64,000 nt of DNA from Croceicoccus ponticola (GCF_004004515.1 NZ_RXOL01000001.1:1116001-1180000); one strand, 5' to 3'. Positions 46,780 to 56,204 are shown, counted from the stretch's first letter. The notes: a model not told the origin generated them from the letters alone. Program-made: numbers and translations.

Positions 46780-47178
46780 TTACAGATCGTCATCCCGACA
46801 GTCGGCAATCGCCTCGATTTCGATCAGATAACCATAGTGCAGTTCGGGAACCGGCACGACGACGCGGGCGGGCTTTGCTGCGCCCATTGCCTCGGCGTAG
46901 ATCGCGTTGAAGCGGGGCCAGTTCTCGACCCCAACGACATAGGCGATCGCCTTGATCACGTCTTCCGGACCAAGCCCGGCTGCGGCCAGCACGCGCAGGA
47001 CATTGTCCATCGCGGCGCGCACCTGCTCCTCGAACGGGAGATCGGCGGTATGCGTGCCGTCGGGCCGCACGCCCAGCTGGCCCGAGACATAGACGATGCC
47101 TCCGTGGCGGACGCCCGCGCTGTAATGTCCGGCCGGGGCCGCACTGTCCGGCACGACGATCGGTTCGATCCTTGCCAT
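46780..47178 (-). CDS. RidA-family imine/enamine deaminase
   Basis: A 132-residue Rid-fold protein. It has YSAGVRHGGIVYVSGQLGVRPDG, EEQVRAAMDNVLRVLAAAG, VIKAIAYVVGVENWPRFNAIYAE and the C-terminal PARVVVPVPELHYGYLIEIEAIA. The Arg of PARVVV that contacts the substrate carboxylate is present. RidA hydrolyses reactive imines left by PLP dehydratases and flavin amine oxidases, which fits its place after a PLP enzyme gene and near FAD amino-acid dehydrogenases. The ATG at 47178 has GAGAGG upstream. Confidence 0.9.
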   Translation of the reverse strand: MARIEPIVVPDSAAPAGHYSAGVRHGGIVYVSGQLGVRPDGTHTADLPFEEQVRAAMDNVLRVLAAAGLGPEDVIKAIAYVVGVENWPRFNAIYAEAMGAAKPARVVVPVPELHYGYLIEIEAIADCRDDDL

Positions 47179-47180
47179 GA

Positions 47181-48368
47181 TTACCAACCTCTCATCCGCG
47201 GCCAGTAGGCCGTTATTTCCGGCCTGCCATCGGCGATGACGTTATACCCTGCATGCTGTGCGCCAGTGGCACAGGCATGGTTCGGCAGAATGCGCAAGCG
47301 AGTACCAATCGGCAGGTCGGGGAGAGTGGCGGAGCTTCCTTTGCGCAGTGCAAGGATGCCATGCTCCTGACTTGCCTGATCGACAATCAGGTCGGGATAG
47401 GGCTTGCCGTCTATATCGCAGACGAGGCCATAACCCTGATCCACCGCCTGGTTGCTGGTCCCGCGATCGCGCGACATCGCCATCCATCCGGCATCGACCA
47501 GGATCCAGCCTTTCTCCGGCTTCGTCCCGATCACCGTTGTCAGCACCGAGATAGCCAGGTCATCAATCTGGCAGACGCCGATCCCGTGCATGACGAGATC
47601 GAAAAAGATGAACACCCCTGCCCGGACTTCCGTCACGCCGGTAAGGTCCCGCGCGAAATGGGCGGTTGGCGTAGATCCGACGCTGACGATGGGACAATCG
47701 AAACCGGCGCGGCGCAGTGCGTCCGCCGCATCGACCGCCGCCGCCCGCTCTTCCTCGGCCGCCTTGGCCAATGCTTCGGGATCGTGGAGGCTGTAGGATT
47801 CGCCCGCATGGGTCAGCACCCCGGCAAGCGGCACACCCGCATCCTGCATGGCTTGCGCCACGGCGATCAGCTTGGGATCGTCAGGGGTGATGCCGCCGCG
47901 ATGGCCATCGCAATCGACCTCGATGAAAGCTGCGGGGCAGGATCCCGCTGCCTTGCCAGCGGCGCCCAGTGCCGCCGCCTGTTCCGCAGTGTCGATCGTC
48001 AATTTCAGATCGACGCCGCCAGCGTGGATCTGCGCCGCGCGTGCGGCCTTGTTCGGATCGAGACCGACCGCATAAGTGATATCGGTAAAGCCGCCCTCAC
48101 GCGCGAAATATTCCGCTTCGGCAAGGGTCGAGACAGTGATCGGTCCCGGACCGTCGGGAAATATCCGCCGCGCTGCATCGACGGACTTCGCGGTCTTGAG
48201 ATGGGGACGCAAGGTCACGTTATGTTTCGCGAGCAGCCCTTTAAGCCGTGCGATGTTGCGATCCATCCGGTCGCGATCGAGGATCAAGGCGGGGGTCGAC
48301 AAAGTCTGCAACGTCATCATGGTCGTATCTGACGCATCCCCAGGAGCGCTCAACAGGGTATCGTTCAT
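47181..48368 (-). CDS. D-threonine aldolase / D-serine dehydratase-like PLP enzyme (DSD1 type)
   Basis: A 395-residue fold-type III PLP enzyme. The PLP Lys lies in LRPHLKTAKSVDAARR, and the C-terminal metal pair is in LPNHACATGAQHAG (His and Cys), which together mark the metal-dependent DSD1/D-threonine-aldolase group. Family members cleave D-beta-hydroxy amino acids to glycine plus aldehyde, or dehydrate D-serine or D-threo-3-hydroxyaspartate; sequence alone does not choose among these. The ATG at 48368 is favoured by AGGA just before it. The stop is two bases before the ridA ATG. Confidence 0.9.
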   Translation of the reverse strand: MNDTLLSAPGDASDTTMMTLQTLSTPALILDRDRMDRNIARLKGLLAKHNVTLRPHLKTAKSVDAARRIFPDGPGPITVSTLAEAEYFAREGGFTDITYAVGLDPNKAARAAQIHAGGVDLKLTIDTAEQAAALGAAGKAAGSCPAAFIEVDCDGHRGGITPDDPKLIAVAQAMQDAGVPLAGVLTHAGESYSLHDPEALAKAAEEERAAAVDAADALRRAGFDCPIVSVGSTPTAHFARDLTGVTEVRAGVFIFFDLVMHGIGVCQIDDLAISVLTTVIGTKPEKGWILVDAGWMAMSRDRGTSNQAVDQGYGLVCDIDGKPYPDLIVDQASQEHGILALRKGSSATLPDLPIGTRLRILPNHACATGAQHAGYNVIADGRPEITAYWPRMRGW

Positions 48369-48375
48369 CATCTTC

Positions 48376-49221
48376 CTATCCGAGAGAATTGCTGCAAAGG
48401 GCAAAGATGCACGCTTGCGAGGAAATCCGGGGCAAGCTTCCGCGCACCATCGCTTCTTCGGAACCGACCCGAACCAGTCCGCCCGCTTCCAGCCATTCGC
48501 CGAGGCCCGAACGGGCCGATGTGTTGACCCTCACGAACCGGCCGGCAAGACCCGCCATGGCATGTGCAATCAGGGCGGCGGCCTCTTCGAAATTCGGTGC
48601 GATCACAGGGCCGATCACATGGCCACGCCCGAATTCCCGGCACACCGCATAGCCCCTGACGCCACCGTCCTCACCGCGCAGAACACTGGCCCTGCCAACT
48701 TTGGCCAATGCGTCGAGCAGCCGGGCGCGCGGCATGCCTGCGGCACTTTTGTCCAGCTTTGTCATGGCGGGCCAATCGGTGTCGGTCGCCGGCTCCAACC
48801 GGTACGCACGGTCCGGGGCGGTGAGCGGTCCGGCGATGCCTTGGTGCTGATTGGTGACATCAAAACCTTCGAAGCCGCGACGGCGGTACAGCTCCAGCCC
48901 ATCAAGCGTCGCATTCAGGATGACCGAACGGTCGCCGGCACCCGCCAGGAGCCCGTCGACGATCCGCGATCCCAGCCGCTGTCCGCGGTAGGCGCCATCG
49001 ACGATGATCATGCCGACAGTCGCGAAATCGGGACCATAGTTCCAGCGCATCCCGGTGCCGATCAATCTGCCGTCATGGCGCAGTGCCAACCCCTCGCCCA
49101 AGGCATGGGCAAAGGCCCAGTCCGCGAGCCGGTATGGCCAGTTGAGCGCCATCGAAAGACCATGCGCATCCTCGAGGTCATCGACCCCCAGCGCGGAAAT
49201 CTGAATCTCTGAAGTCGTCAC
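48376..49221 (-). CDS. Tandem GNAT acetyltransferase-like protein
   Basis: A 281-residue protein with an N-terminal GNAT domain (about 10-135: VGMIIVDGAYRGQRLGSRIVDGLL is the acetyl-CoA loop) and a C-terminal half that looks like a second, degenerate GNAT domain (GGVRGYAVCREFGRGHVIGPVIA). This two-domain type is common in amino-acid catabolic operons. The start is GTG at 49221 in a GTGA overlap with the transporter ATPase stop. The acceptor may be an amino acid or an intermediate of the pathway. Eight bases separate it from the next start. Confidence 0.82.
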   Translation of the reverse strand: MTTSEIQISALGVDDLEDAHGLSMALNWPYRLADWAFAHALGEGLALRHDGRLIGTGMRWNYGPDFATVGMIIVDGAYRGQRLGSRIVDGLLAGAGDRSVILNATLDGLELYRRRGFEGFDVTNQHQGIAGPLTAPDRAYRLEPATDTDWPAMTKLDKSAAGMPRARLLDALAKVGRASVLRGEDGGVRGYAVCREFGRGHVIGPVIAPNFEEAAALIAHAMAGLAGRFVRVNTSARSGLGEWLEAGGLVRVGSEEAMVRGSLPRISSQACIFALCSNSLG

Positions 49222-51068
49222 GACATCACCGTGGTTCTGCCTTGAACGCCGTGCCCCGAAGGCCTTAGTTCGCCCCAATCCCGGTGACACAGGATCGATT
49301 GCCCGTCCCGCTCGCGCCGGGGTGGCCATTCGGTGTCGCAGGCGCCGACGATGGCCTGCGAGCAGCGCGGCAGGAACGGGCACAGCGCAGGCGAAATCGC
49401 ATCGCGCGCGATCGCCGGGGCGTCCGCTGCGCTGCGCCGCGCAAGCCAGCCGGTATCCATCTCTGGGACGGAATCGACCAGCAGCCGGGTATAGGGATGA
49501 TGCAACCCTTCGCTAAAGCGCGCCCGACTGACGAGTTCGACGACGCTACCGGCGTAAAGCACCAGCAGATCGTCGCAAAAGGCGTGGGCGTTCGAAATGT
49601 CGTGGCTGATGAAGATCGTTGCGATGCCGAGATTGCGGCGCAGATCGTCGATCAGATCGAGGATCGCGGCGGCGACCACGGTGTCGAGCGCTGAGGTCAC
49701 TTCGTCACATATCAGCACGTCGGGCTCGGCGGCGAGCGCGCGGGCCAGATTGACCCGCTGCTTCTGACCGCCCGAAAGTTCGCTGCTGCGCCGCGCAAGC
49801 ACATCGGTCGGCAACTGGATAAGGTCGAGCAGTTCTGCCACTCGTGCGTCCGCCGCCGGTCCCTTCAACCCGTGATAGAACGCCAGCGGCCGGGCCAAAA
49901 TCTCTCGGACGGTCTGGGCCGGGTTGAGCGCGGTGTCGGCGTGCTGGAACACGATTTGGACGCGACGCAGCTGTTCGCGGCTGCGCCGAGCCATGGCGCG
50001 CGGCAGGACTTCGTCACCAAGCATGACATCGCCCTGTGCCGCGGGCAGCAGGCCAGCGATGACGCGAGCGAGTGTCGACTTGCCCGAACCGGATTCGCCG
50101 ATCACGCCCAAGGCGGCGCCGCGCCGGATCGAAAAGCTGACGTCGCGCAGCACCGGTTTTGCCGGCATCCCGTCGCGGATGCGCCCATATCCGGCAGTGA
50201 TCGAGGATACCGTCAGCACGTTGTCGGGGGCGGCCTGGGCATCGGGCCGGGCCTCGGGCTGGGCGGCGGCCATCAGGCTGCGCGTATATTCGCTCGCCGG
50301 CGCGTTCAGGATCTGCTCGACCGATCCTTCCTCGCACATGGTGCCGTCCTTAAGCACGGCAATGCGATCGGCGACTTGCGCGACGACGGCAAGATCGTGG
50401 CTGACGTAGATCGCAGTTGCACCGCTCTGCTTCATTGCCAGCTTTATGGTCTTCAGCACTTCGACTTGCGTGGTCACGTCGAGCGCGGTGGTCGGCTCGT
50501 CGAGGATCACCAGTTCCGGTTCCGTAATCAGGGCCATGGCTACCATGACGCGCTGTAACTGACCGCCCGAAACTTGGTGCGGATAGCGTGAGCCAATGGT
50601 TTCGGGCGAAGGCAGCGCCAGCGATGCGAACAGCTCCACCGCGCGCGCCTCTGCCGTTTTCCGATCGGCAAGCCGATGCACCAGCAAGGGTTCGATGACC
50701 TGCGAGAGGATCGTACGCGACGGGTTGAAGCCCGAAGCCGCGCTTTGGGCGATATAGGAAACACGTCGGCCACGCACTCGCGTCAGTTCCGAACGGCTCA
50801 TCTTGTCGATGCGCATGTCGCCAACACGGATGACATCGGCCGCAATGTCGGCGCCAAAGCGTGAATAACCCATCAAGGCCAGTGCGATGGTGGTCTTGCC
50901 CGAACCGGATTCACCGATCAGCGCCAGTACTTCGCCCCGCGGTATGGCGAACGAAATGTCCCTGACAATGGGGATGCGGTTGCCGCTCGCCTCATGCACA
51001 GCGATGTCGAGGCCGCGCACCTCTACAGCGATTTCTTTGGCCGCGATGTCCCTGCCCGCCACGCTCAC
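49218..51068 (-). CDS. Fused double ATPase of a peptide/opine ABC importer (DppD-DppF type)
   Basis: A 616-residue protein joining two nucleotide-binding domains. The first (about 10-260) has GESGSGKTT, VSGGQLQRVMVAMAL and ILDEPTTALDV; the second (about 290-560) has [24 protein letters not shown] and ICDEVTSALD. The Walker B of the second ends in DEVTSALD, with the catalytic Glu kept. A C-terminal Cys-rich tail (CPFLPRCSQAIVGACDTEW) is the iron-sulfur-like motif of oligopeptide transporters. The start is GTG at 51068 in a GTGA overlap with the permease gene. Confidence 0.92.
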   Translation of the reverse strand: MSVAGRDIAAKEIAVEVRGLDIAVHEASGNRIPIVRDISFAIPRGEVLALIGESGSGKTTIALALMGYSRFGADIAADVIRVGDMRIDKMSRSELTRVRGRRVSYIAQSAASGFNPSRTILSQVIEPLLVHRLADRKTAEARAVELFASLALPSPETIGSRYPHQVSGGQLQRVMVAMALITEPELVILDEPTTALDVTTQVEVLKTIKLAMKQSGATAIYVSHDLAVVAQVADRIAVLKDGTMCEEGSVEQILNAPASEYTRSLMAAAQPEARPDAQAAPDNVLTVSSITAGYGRIRDGMPAKPVLRDVSFSIRRGAALGVIGESGSGKSTLARVIAGLLPAAQGDVMLGDEVLPRAMARRSREQLRRVQIVFQHADTALNPAQTVREILARPLAFYHGLKGPAADARVAELLDLIQLPTDVLARRSSELSGGQKQRVNLARALAAEPDVLICDEVTSALDTVVAAAILDLIDDLRRNLGIATIFISHDISNAHAFCDDLLVLYAGSVVELVSRARFSEGLHHPYTRLLVDSVPEMDTGWLARRSAADAPAIARDAISPALCPFLPRCSQAIVGACDTEWPPRRERDGQSILCHRDWGELRPSGHGVQGRTTVMS

Positions 51069-51889
51069 GATCTTGCCCCCGGCTTCAGGGCGTCGATCAG
51101 CAGGTTCGCTCCCACCGTCAGCGTCGCGATGGCGATGGCGGGCACGATGATCGCCGAAGCCCCTTCGGACAGGCCGGAAATATTCTCTCGTACCAGCGAA
51201 CCGAGGTCGGCCAACGGCGGCTGCACGCCAAGCCCGAGGAAGCTGAGGCCCGAAAGCAGCAGCACAACGAAAACGAAGCGCAGTCCCATGTCGGCCATCA
51301 GCGGATGGATCATGTTGGGCAGAATCTCGCGCCAGGCGATGTAGGCCGTACCCTCGCCCCGCGCACGAGCCACCTGCACGAAATCGAGCGAGATCAGGTT
51401 CACCGCCAAGGCGCGCGCGATACGGAAATTACCCGGCACGTAGATCACCGCCATGATCACCAGCAGCAGCACAAGCGACGATCCGAACGCTGCCACCAGA
51501 ACAAGCGCGAAAATCTTGGACGGGATCGACGTCAGTGTGTCCATCGAACGGGAAAGAACCTCGTCGATCCAACCGCCACGGATCGCGGCCACAAGCGCCA
51601 GCGAGGTGCCAGTCACCACCGCGAGCATCGCCGCGCCGAGCGCAAGGAAAACGGTATAGCGCGCACCCCACAGCAACCGGCTCAAAACGTCGCGGCCCAG
51701 ATAGTCGGTGCCGAGCCAAAGCTCGCGCGACATCCCGGAAAAGACGCTTTCGTCGACGAACGCGCCGGGCGAATGCGGTGCGATGACCGGCCCGAGCGCA
51801 GCGATCAAAAGCCAGAGGATCACCAGGGCAAGGCCGATCCGGCCTGATGCCGGCAAGGTCCGTAGGGCTGCAAAAATCCTGCCGGTCAT
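51065..51889 (-). CDS. Peptide/opine ABC importer permease (DppC type)
   Basis: A 274-residue inner-membrane permease with an N-terminal helix (IGLALVILWLLIAALGPVIAP), LGTDYLGRDVLSRLLWGARY typical of DppC/OppC, and the EAA loop region RARGEGTAYIAWREILPNMIHPL that meets the ATPase. The ATG at 51889 overlaps the DppB-type stop as ATGA. A much longer upstream frame (to 52348) is an antisense-like extension over dppB and not coding. Confidence 0.92.
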   Translation of the reverse strand: MTGRIFAALRTLPASGRIGLALVILWLLIAALGPVIAPHSPGAFVDESVFSGMSRELWLGTDYLGRDVLSRLLWGARYTVFLALGAAMLAVVTGTSLALVAAIRGGWIDEVLSRSMDTLTSIPSKIFALVLVAAFGSSLVLLLVIMAVIYVPGNFRIARALAVNLISLDFVQVARARGEGTAYIAWREILPNMIHPLMADMGLRFVFVVLLLSGLSFLGLGVQPPLADLGSLVRENISGLSEGASAIIVPAIAIATLTVGANLLIDALKPGARS

Positions 51890-52866
51890 GCCCGCAGCCT
51901 CGGGTTTGCAAGAATGGCAATAACGTCGGCCACTAGCATCATGGCTAGATAAACTCCGCAGAAGATCATCGCGCAGGACTGCAACAGGGGCATGTCGCGG
52001 CTCGTCACCGCGTTCACCATCAGGCTGGCCAGGCCGGGATAATTGAAGATCGTCTCCACGATCAGTGCCCCGCCCATCAGGTACGACAGTGACAGCGCCA
52101 TCGCGTTCACCACCGGTCCGATGGCATTGGGCATGACGTGAAACAGCACGATCCGGCGAAACGGAACGCCCTTCAATCGGGCCATTTCCACGTATGGCCG
52201 TTCGAGTTGATCGACAACGGCGGCGCGGGTCATCCGCGCCATCTGCGCCACCACGACAAACGTCAGCGACAGCACCGGCAGGGCAAGCGAACGCAGCGTC
52301 TCGGTCCAGCTCGCTTCGTCCGGAGCGAGCGAGATCGAGGGCAACCACAGCAATTTGACCGAGAAGATGAGGACACCCAGCGTGGCAACGAGGAATTCGG
52401 GCGTAGCAACCAACGACAGGGTGACGATGTTCAGCACCCGGTCGATCTTGCCGCCGCGATTGATCGCGCTGACAATGCCGATGACCAGAGCCAGGATGAC
52501 GGATATGACCGCGGTTATCCCCGCCAGGACCAACGTATTTGGCAGCCGCTGAGCGATAATGTCGCGCACCGGCATATTGGCGACGTAGGATACGCCGGGA
52601 TCGCCGGTAACGATCGATGTCAGCCAGTCGAAGTAACGCACCGGCGCCGACCGATCGAGACCCATCTCGTGGCGCAGCGCGGCGATCTGTTCGGGTGTGG
52701 CACTTTGACCCAGCAGTTCCTGCGCCGCGTCACCGGGCAGCAATCCGCTGATCGTGAACACCACTGCGGACACCAGAAACAGGGTCAGCAAGGACGACGC
52801 GAAACGGTAAAGAATCAGCGGCGCAATACGAAGCCAGGCGGGGCGAGAGTTCTCCGATCGAGCCAT
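51886..52866 (-). CDS. Peptide/opine ABC importer permease (DppB type)
   Basis: A 326-residue permease with six helices. It has FLVSAVVFTISGLLPGDAA, LGLDRSAPVRYFDWL-like region typical of DppB, and the EAA loop RLKGVPFRRIVLFHVMPNAIGPV, followed by GGALIVETIFNYPGL. The ATG at 52866 shares one base with the stop of the binding-protein gene (TGATG). It pairs with the DppC-type protein to form the translocation pore. Confidence 0.92.
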   Translation of the reverse strand: MARSENSRPAWLRIAPLILYRFASSLLTLFLVSAVVFTISGLLPGDAAQELLGQSATPEQIAALRHEMGLDRSAPVRYFDWLTSIVTGDPGVSYVANMPVRDIIAQRLPNTLVLAGITAVISVILALVIGIVSAINRGGKIDRVLNIVTLSLVATPEFLVATLGVLIFSVKLLWLPSISLAPDEASWTETLRSLALPVLSLTFVVVAQMARMTRAAVVDQLERPYVEMARLKGVPFRRIVLFHVMPNAIGPVVNAMALSLSYLMGGALIVETIFNYPGLASLMVNAVTSRDMPLLQSCAMIFCGVYLAMMLVADVIAILANPRLRA

Positions 52867-54416
52867 CACGCGTCGTCCCACCAAACATATTCGCCGAAAC
52901 GGTAACCCATGAAAGCGCCCAGCGGGATTGGTCGCAGGCCCTTGATTCGGCTGTCATAGCCGTCGATCAGGCTGATGAAGACCGGGATCGCGATGCCGCA
53001 TTTGTCATGCACGATCTGCTGCATTTCGCCGTAGATTTCGGCCCGCAGCGCCTCATCTGCTACGCCCCGCGCTTCGACCAGCAGGCGATCGAAGCGTTCG
53101 TTCTTCCACCCGCTCTCGTTCCAGTTTGCCTTGGAATCGAAAAACAGGCTGAAGATGAGATCCGCCGTCGGACGAGGGTTACAATTACCGAAAGACAGTG
53201 GATGTCGCATCCAGTGAGTCGAATAGTAGCCGTCGGCCGGCATCCGATTGACGGCAAAGTTCAATCCGATGCGGGAGCCATATTCCTGCATGATCGACGC
53301 CATGTCCACCGACCCTTCAGCCGCCGTGGAACAATAAAGCGGCAGACGAACGCCGGTCAGGCCAGAGCGCTGGATATGCCAACGGGCCTTGTCGAGATCG
53401 AGCACGGTTTGCGGCACTTCCGGATTGTAATAGGGCTGGAACGGCGCAATGGGCTGATCGTTGGCGATCGTGCCAAAATTGCGAAAAACCGCTCGATTGA
53501 TCAGCGGCCGGTCGATCATCAGCTTGACCGCCTGAACGAAATCGGGGTTACCGGTCGGCAATGCGTCCTGGCGCATGACCAGATTGGTATAAAGCGACGA
53601 AGGCGTCACCATCGCCCGGTAATCGGGGCTGGCCTCCACCCGGCGAACGGAGCGCGGATTCATCGCATTGATCATCTGCACATCGCCCGAGAGCAAGGCG
53701 TTTACGCGGCTTACCTCGTCGGGAATCGCGATCAGTTCGATGCGATCCAGTTTTGGACTGTCGGGGATCCAGTATTCGTCATTGCGCGACAGTTCGGTGC
53801 GAACGCCCGGCCTGAAATCCACAAGGCGGAACGGCCCGGTGCCATTGCCGTCGGGTCGCGTTTGCCCTGCCTTGACGATCAGCATATGCGGCGTGGCCAG
53901 CAGGGTCGCCAAGTCGGCATTCGGCGCAATCAGGCGCACGACGACACCGTAACGGCCATCGCTGCGCACGTCGGCAAACTGTTCCGCCAAAGTCGACATC
54001 TTGGAACCTACAGAGGGATCCTTGTGCCGCAAAAGCGAAAACACGACGTCCTTGGCTGTCAGTTCACTGCCGTCGTGAAACAGAATGCCGCGCTTCAGCT
54101 CGATCTGCCAGGTGATCAGGTCGGCGCTTTCGAACGCGCTGGCCAACGAGAGCTCAGCCTTCAACGACCCGTCTTCGATGCAGGTGAGGCCGTTGTAGAG
54201 CATGAAGTGACGGATGTAATCGAGCGCCGTCCCGCCCTTGCCTGGATCAAGCGTATCGGAGGTTGACGCCGAATGCGTCGCAATTCGGATCATGCCGCCA
54301 CGCTTCGGACGAGAAGTATCGCGCCCGCCGCAAGCGCCAAGGGCCAGCAGGCCGGTCCCGGCCAGACCGGCGCCAATTACGCTGCGCCGGGTAATATTGG
54401 GATCGAATGCCGTCAC
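52866..54416 (-). CDS. Family 5 extracellular solute-binding protein (peptide/opine)
   Basis: A 516-residue binding protein. The N-terminus TRRSVIGAGLAGTGLLALGAC combines a twin-arginine-like start with a lipobox (Cys at about 29), so it is probably a lipoprotein exported by Tat or Sec. The mature part has SDTLDPGKGGTALD, LKRGILFHDGSELTAKDVVF and the typical two-lobe layout of dipeptide/opine receptors. The start is GTG at 54416, overlapping the HAD gene stop (GTGA). Ligand unknown; the neighbouring genes suggest a D-amino-acid-derived compound. Confidence 0.92.
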   Translation of the reverse strand: MTAFDPNITRRSVIGAGLAGTGLLALGACGGRDTSRPKRGGMIRIATHSASTSDTLDPGKGGTALDYIRHFMLYNGLTCIEDGSLKAELSLASAFESADLITWQIELKRGILFHDGSELTAKDVVFSLLRHKDPSVGSKMSTLAEQFADVRSDGRYGVVVRLIAPNADLATLLATPHMLIVKAGQTRPDGNGTGPFRLVDFRPGVRTELSRNDEYWIPDSPKLDRIELIAIPDEVSRVNALLSGDVQMINAMNPRSVRRVEASPDYRAMVTPSSLYTNLVMRQDALPTGNPDFVQAVKLMIDRPLINRAVFRNFGTIANDQPIAPFQPYYNPEVPQTVLDLDKARWHIQRSGLTGVRLPLYCSTAAEGSVDMASIMQEYGSRIGLNFAVNRMPADGYYSTHWMRHPLSFGNCNPRPTADLIFSLFFDSKANWNESGWKNERFDRLLVEARGVADEALRAEIYGEMQQIVHDKCGIAIPVFISLIDGYDSRIKGLRPIPLGAFMGYRFGEYVWWDDA

Positions 54417-55105
54417 AGTCCGACCACAGCGGGGAGGCAGCCGATGTGCGGAATTTCAATGTCTCGGTAATTCGCATTCGACGGCTCATGCCCACGCCCG
54501 ACAAAGACGCGGCAGCCAAAGCCGAGGTCGGTGGCGGTGTTCTGATCGTAACGGAAGCTCGACGAGACGTGCATCATCACTTCCGGACCGCAACCGAGCT
54601 GATCGAACATGTATTCGAACGCTTTCATGCGCGGCTTGTAGGCCTGTGCGCTCTCTGCCGTGTAGACCCGGTGGAAAGGTGCGCCGAGCATGGCGACGTT
54701 CCGGTCGATCTGCTCGTTCATTGCATTCGACAGGATCACCAGCGGAATCTTGTCGCCGATCTTTGACAGTCCGCCCGGCACATCGGCATGCGGCCCCCAA
54801 GTGGGCACCGCCTCGTACACGGCATCGCCATCGGCTTCGCGATATTCGACCCCCATCGCTTTCGAAGTCCGGCGCACGGCATTGCGCAATACTTCGCGGT
54901 ATGGCTTCCATGCGTCGAGCGTTTCGTCAAATCGATAGGCCGAGAAGAGACGGCACATCTCATCCATCGCTTCTGGCGCGAGCCGGTCGGAGAAAAACTC
55001 CCGCGCCATTTCCGACATGCGAAAACGGATGAGCGTCCCGTAGCAATCGAAGCTGATGTACTGGGGCCGGAAATCTGGGGTAAATTTCACACTGTCGACA
55101 GTCAT
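54413..55105 (-). CDS. HAD-superfamily hydrolase (haloacid dehalogenase type II-like)
   Basis: A 230-residue HAD protein. Motif I is ISFDCYGTLIRF with nucleophile Asp, motif II is VILSNAMNEQ, motif III lies in AYKPRMKAFEYM and the acidic end motif in DLGFGCRVFVGRG. FDxYGTL is typical of 2-haloacid dehalogenases and related phosphatases; specific dehalogenation is not shown. The ATG at 55105 has AGAGGAA upstream. As the first gene of the nine-gene operon, it sits directly after the putative promoter region. Confidence 0.88.
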   Translation of the reverse strand: MTVDSVKFTPDFRPQYISFDCYGTLIRFRMSEMAREFFSDRLAPEAMDEMCRLFSAYRFDETLDAWKPYREVLRNAVRRTSKAMGVEYREADGDAVYEAVPTWGPHADVPGGLSKIGDKIPLVILSNAMNEQIDRNVAMLGAPFHRVYTAESAQAYKPRMKAFEYMFDQLGCGPEVMMHVSSSFRYDQNTATDLGFGCRVFVGRGHEPSNANYRDIEIPHIGCLPAVVGL

Positions 55106-56204
55106 TTCGCAAGGTTCCTCTTGCCTAGCCGCTGCGCCAAGCAGTTCCGGGACACATATGGCCACTCCTGCCGCGCTACATGTGTCCGATTTTCTCACGC
55201 AGGACGCAGCGGTTGCGGAATTGCCCATTCTGCGCGGCATGTCGTGCCGACAAGGTGCGGTCGTTTCAAGGCAATCGCGTCGAGGCCGATTTGCGCCCCC
55301 AATACTTACGGCGACAGGGTTGCTGACCCAGTGATCAGGCGTAGCTGGACCTCGACGATCCCTGGTACTTTACCCAAAATGCAAATCCGACAACAGCATG
55401 ATCGCGAGCGAATATCGGGCCCTGTCAGCCGTTACTGCGGGATTTCATTGATCGCTGACGTCGACGCGCTCTTGGACCGAACCCGCACACAGGATGAGAA
55501 AAACGATCGGGAAGTCGCGTGCCCAGCATCCTGCCTATGACGGCCCGGCACAAATCTCAGGTTTATGCTTTTGCGCGGCCCGAAACGGTCATCCGGACGA
55601 AACCTCGCGACGATTGGCCCGTTGCTCGTCGACACGACTGAGACGCTAGCGCTTCAAAATATTATGGTGTTGGCCGCAGGCGCTGATCAGAACGCCGTTC
55701 TCACGCATGAATGTCATCGACATGAGTACACCGCCCGCGAACATGGGACTAATCGAGCGGGAGAATACGGCACTCATTCGGTACTCGACGGAGATGCAAC
55801 ATTCTCCATGCAACCGAATCGGCGCGACAGCGCATGAAATATAATTATAAAATATGGTGAATGGCGCAGTCCTGACCTAACCAGTCTGGGGGGAATTTTT
55901 CCGTGTTAACCCCCAAAAAAACACGGAATATCGGCGAAAAAACACGGAAACGCGCCGTGGAGAAGGCAAAACCCCAGCATTCCCGCGGGTTTGGCAGGAA
56001 ACTGCGCTTTTCGAGAACACGGAAAGAATACGGACCGATCACGGAACGGAAATGCGCTAACACGCAATGCAGCCCCCTAGAATAGCGACGGTCGCAATCG
56101 CTTGGATAAGATTGACGGTCGTCAACGATCATGGCCCATCTGGCGAGGCAGAATATTAAAGTCTGTCGGGATTCGGCTCGGGACACGACATTGGAGGCTT
56201 GGTC
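55106..56204. other. Gene-poor region with repeats
   Basis: These 1.1 kb hold the leader of the HAD/ABC operon, about 500 bp without convincing genes and then the ACACGGAA repeat cluster. A frame at 55565-55837 (90 residues) shows no domain, no ribosome site and mixed composition, so I do not call it. Local AT content is higher than in the flanks, as in many insertion-prone sites. Confidence 0.6.
55899..56046. repeat. ACACGGAA repeat cluster
   Basis: ACACGGAA occurs at 55921, 55942 and 56017, TCACGGAA at 56039, and the inverse TTCCGTGT at 55899. The direct copies are spaced 21, 75 and 22 bp, and the first inverse/direct pair forms a 9-bp inverted repeat. Regular two-turn spacing suggests a protein-binding or recombination site. 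Confidence 0.6.

Noticed and set aside
54413-55105. Naming the HAD protein a true haloacid dehalogenase
   Set aside because: Motif I fits, but related phosphatases share it and nothing nearby points to halogenated substrates.
55565-55837. 90-codon plus-strand frame in the gene-poor region
   Set aside because: No ribosome site, no domain and no compositional sign of coding.
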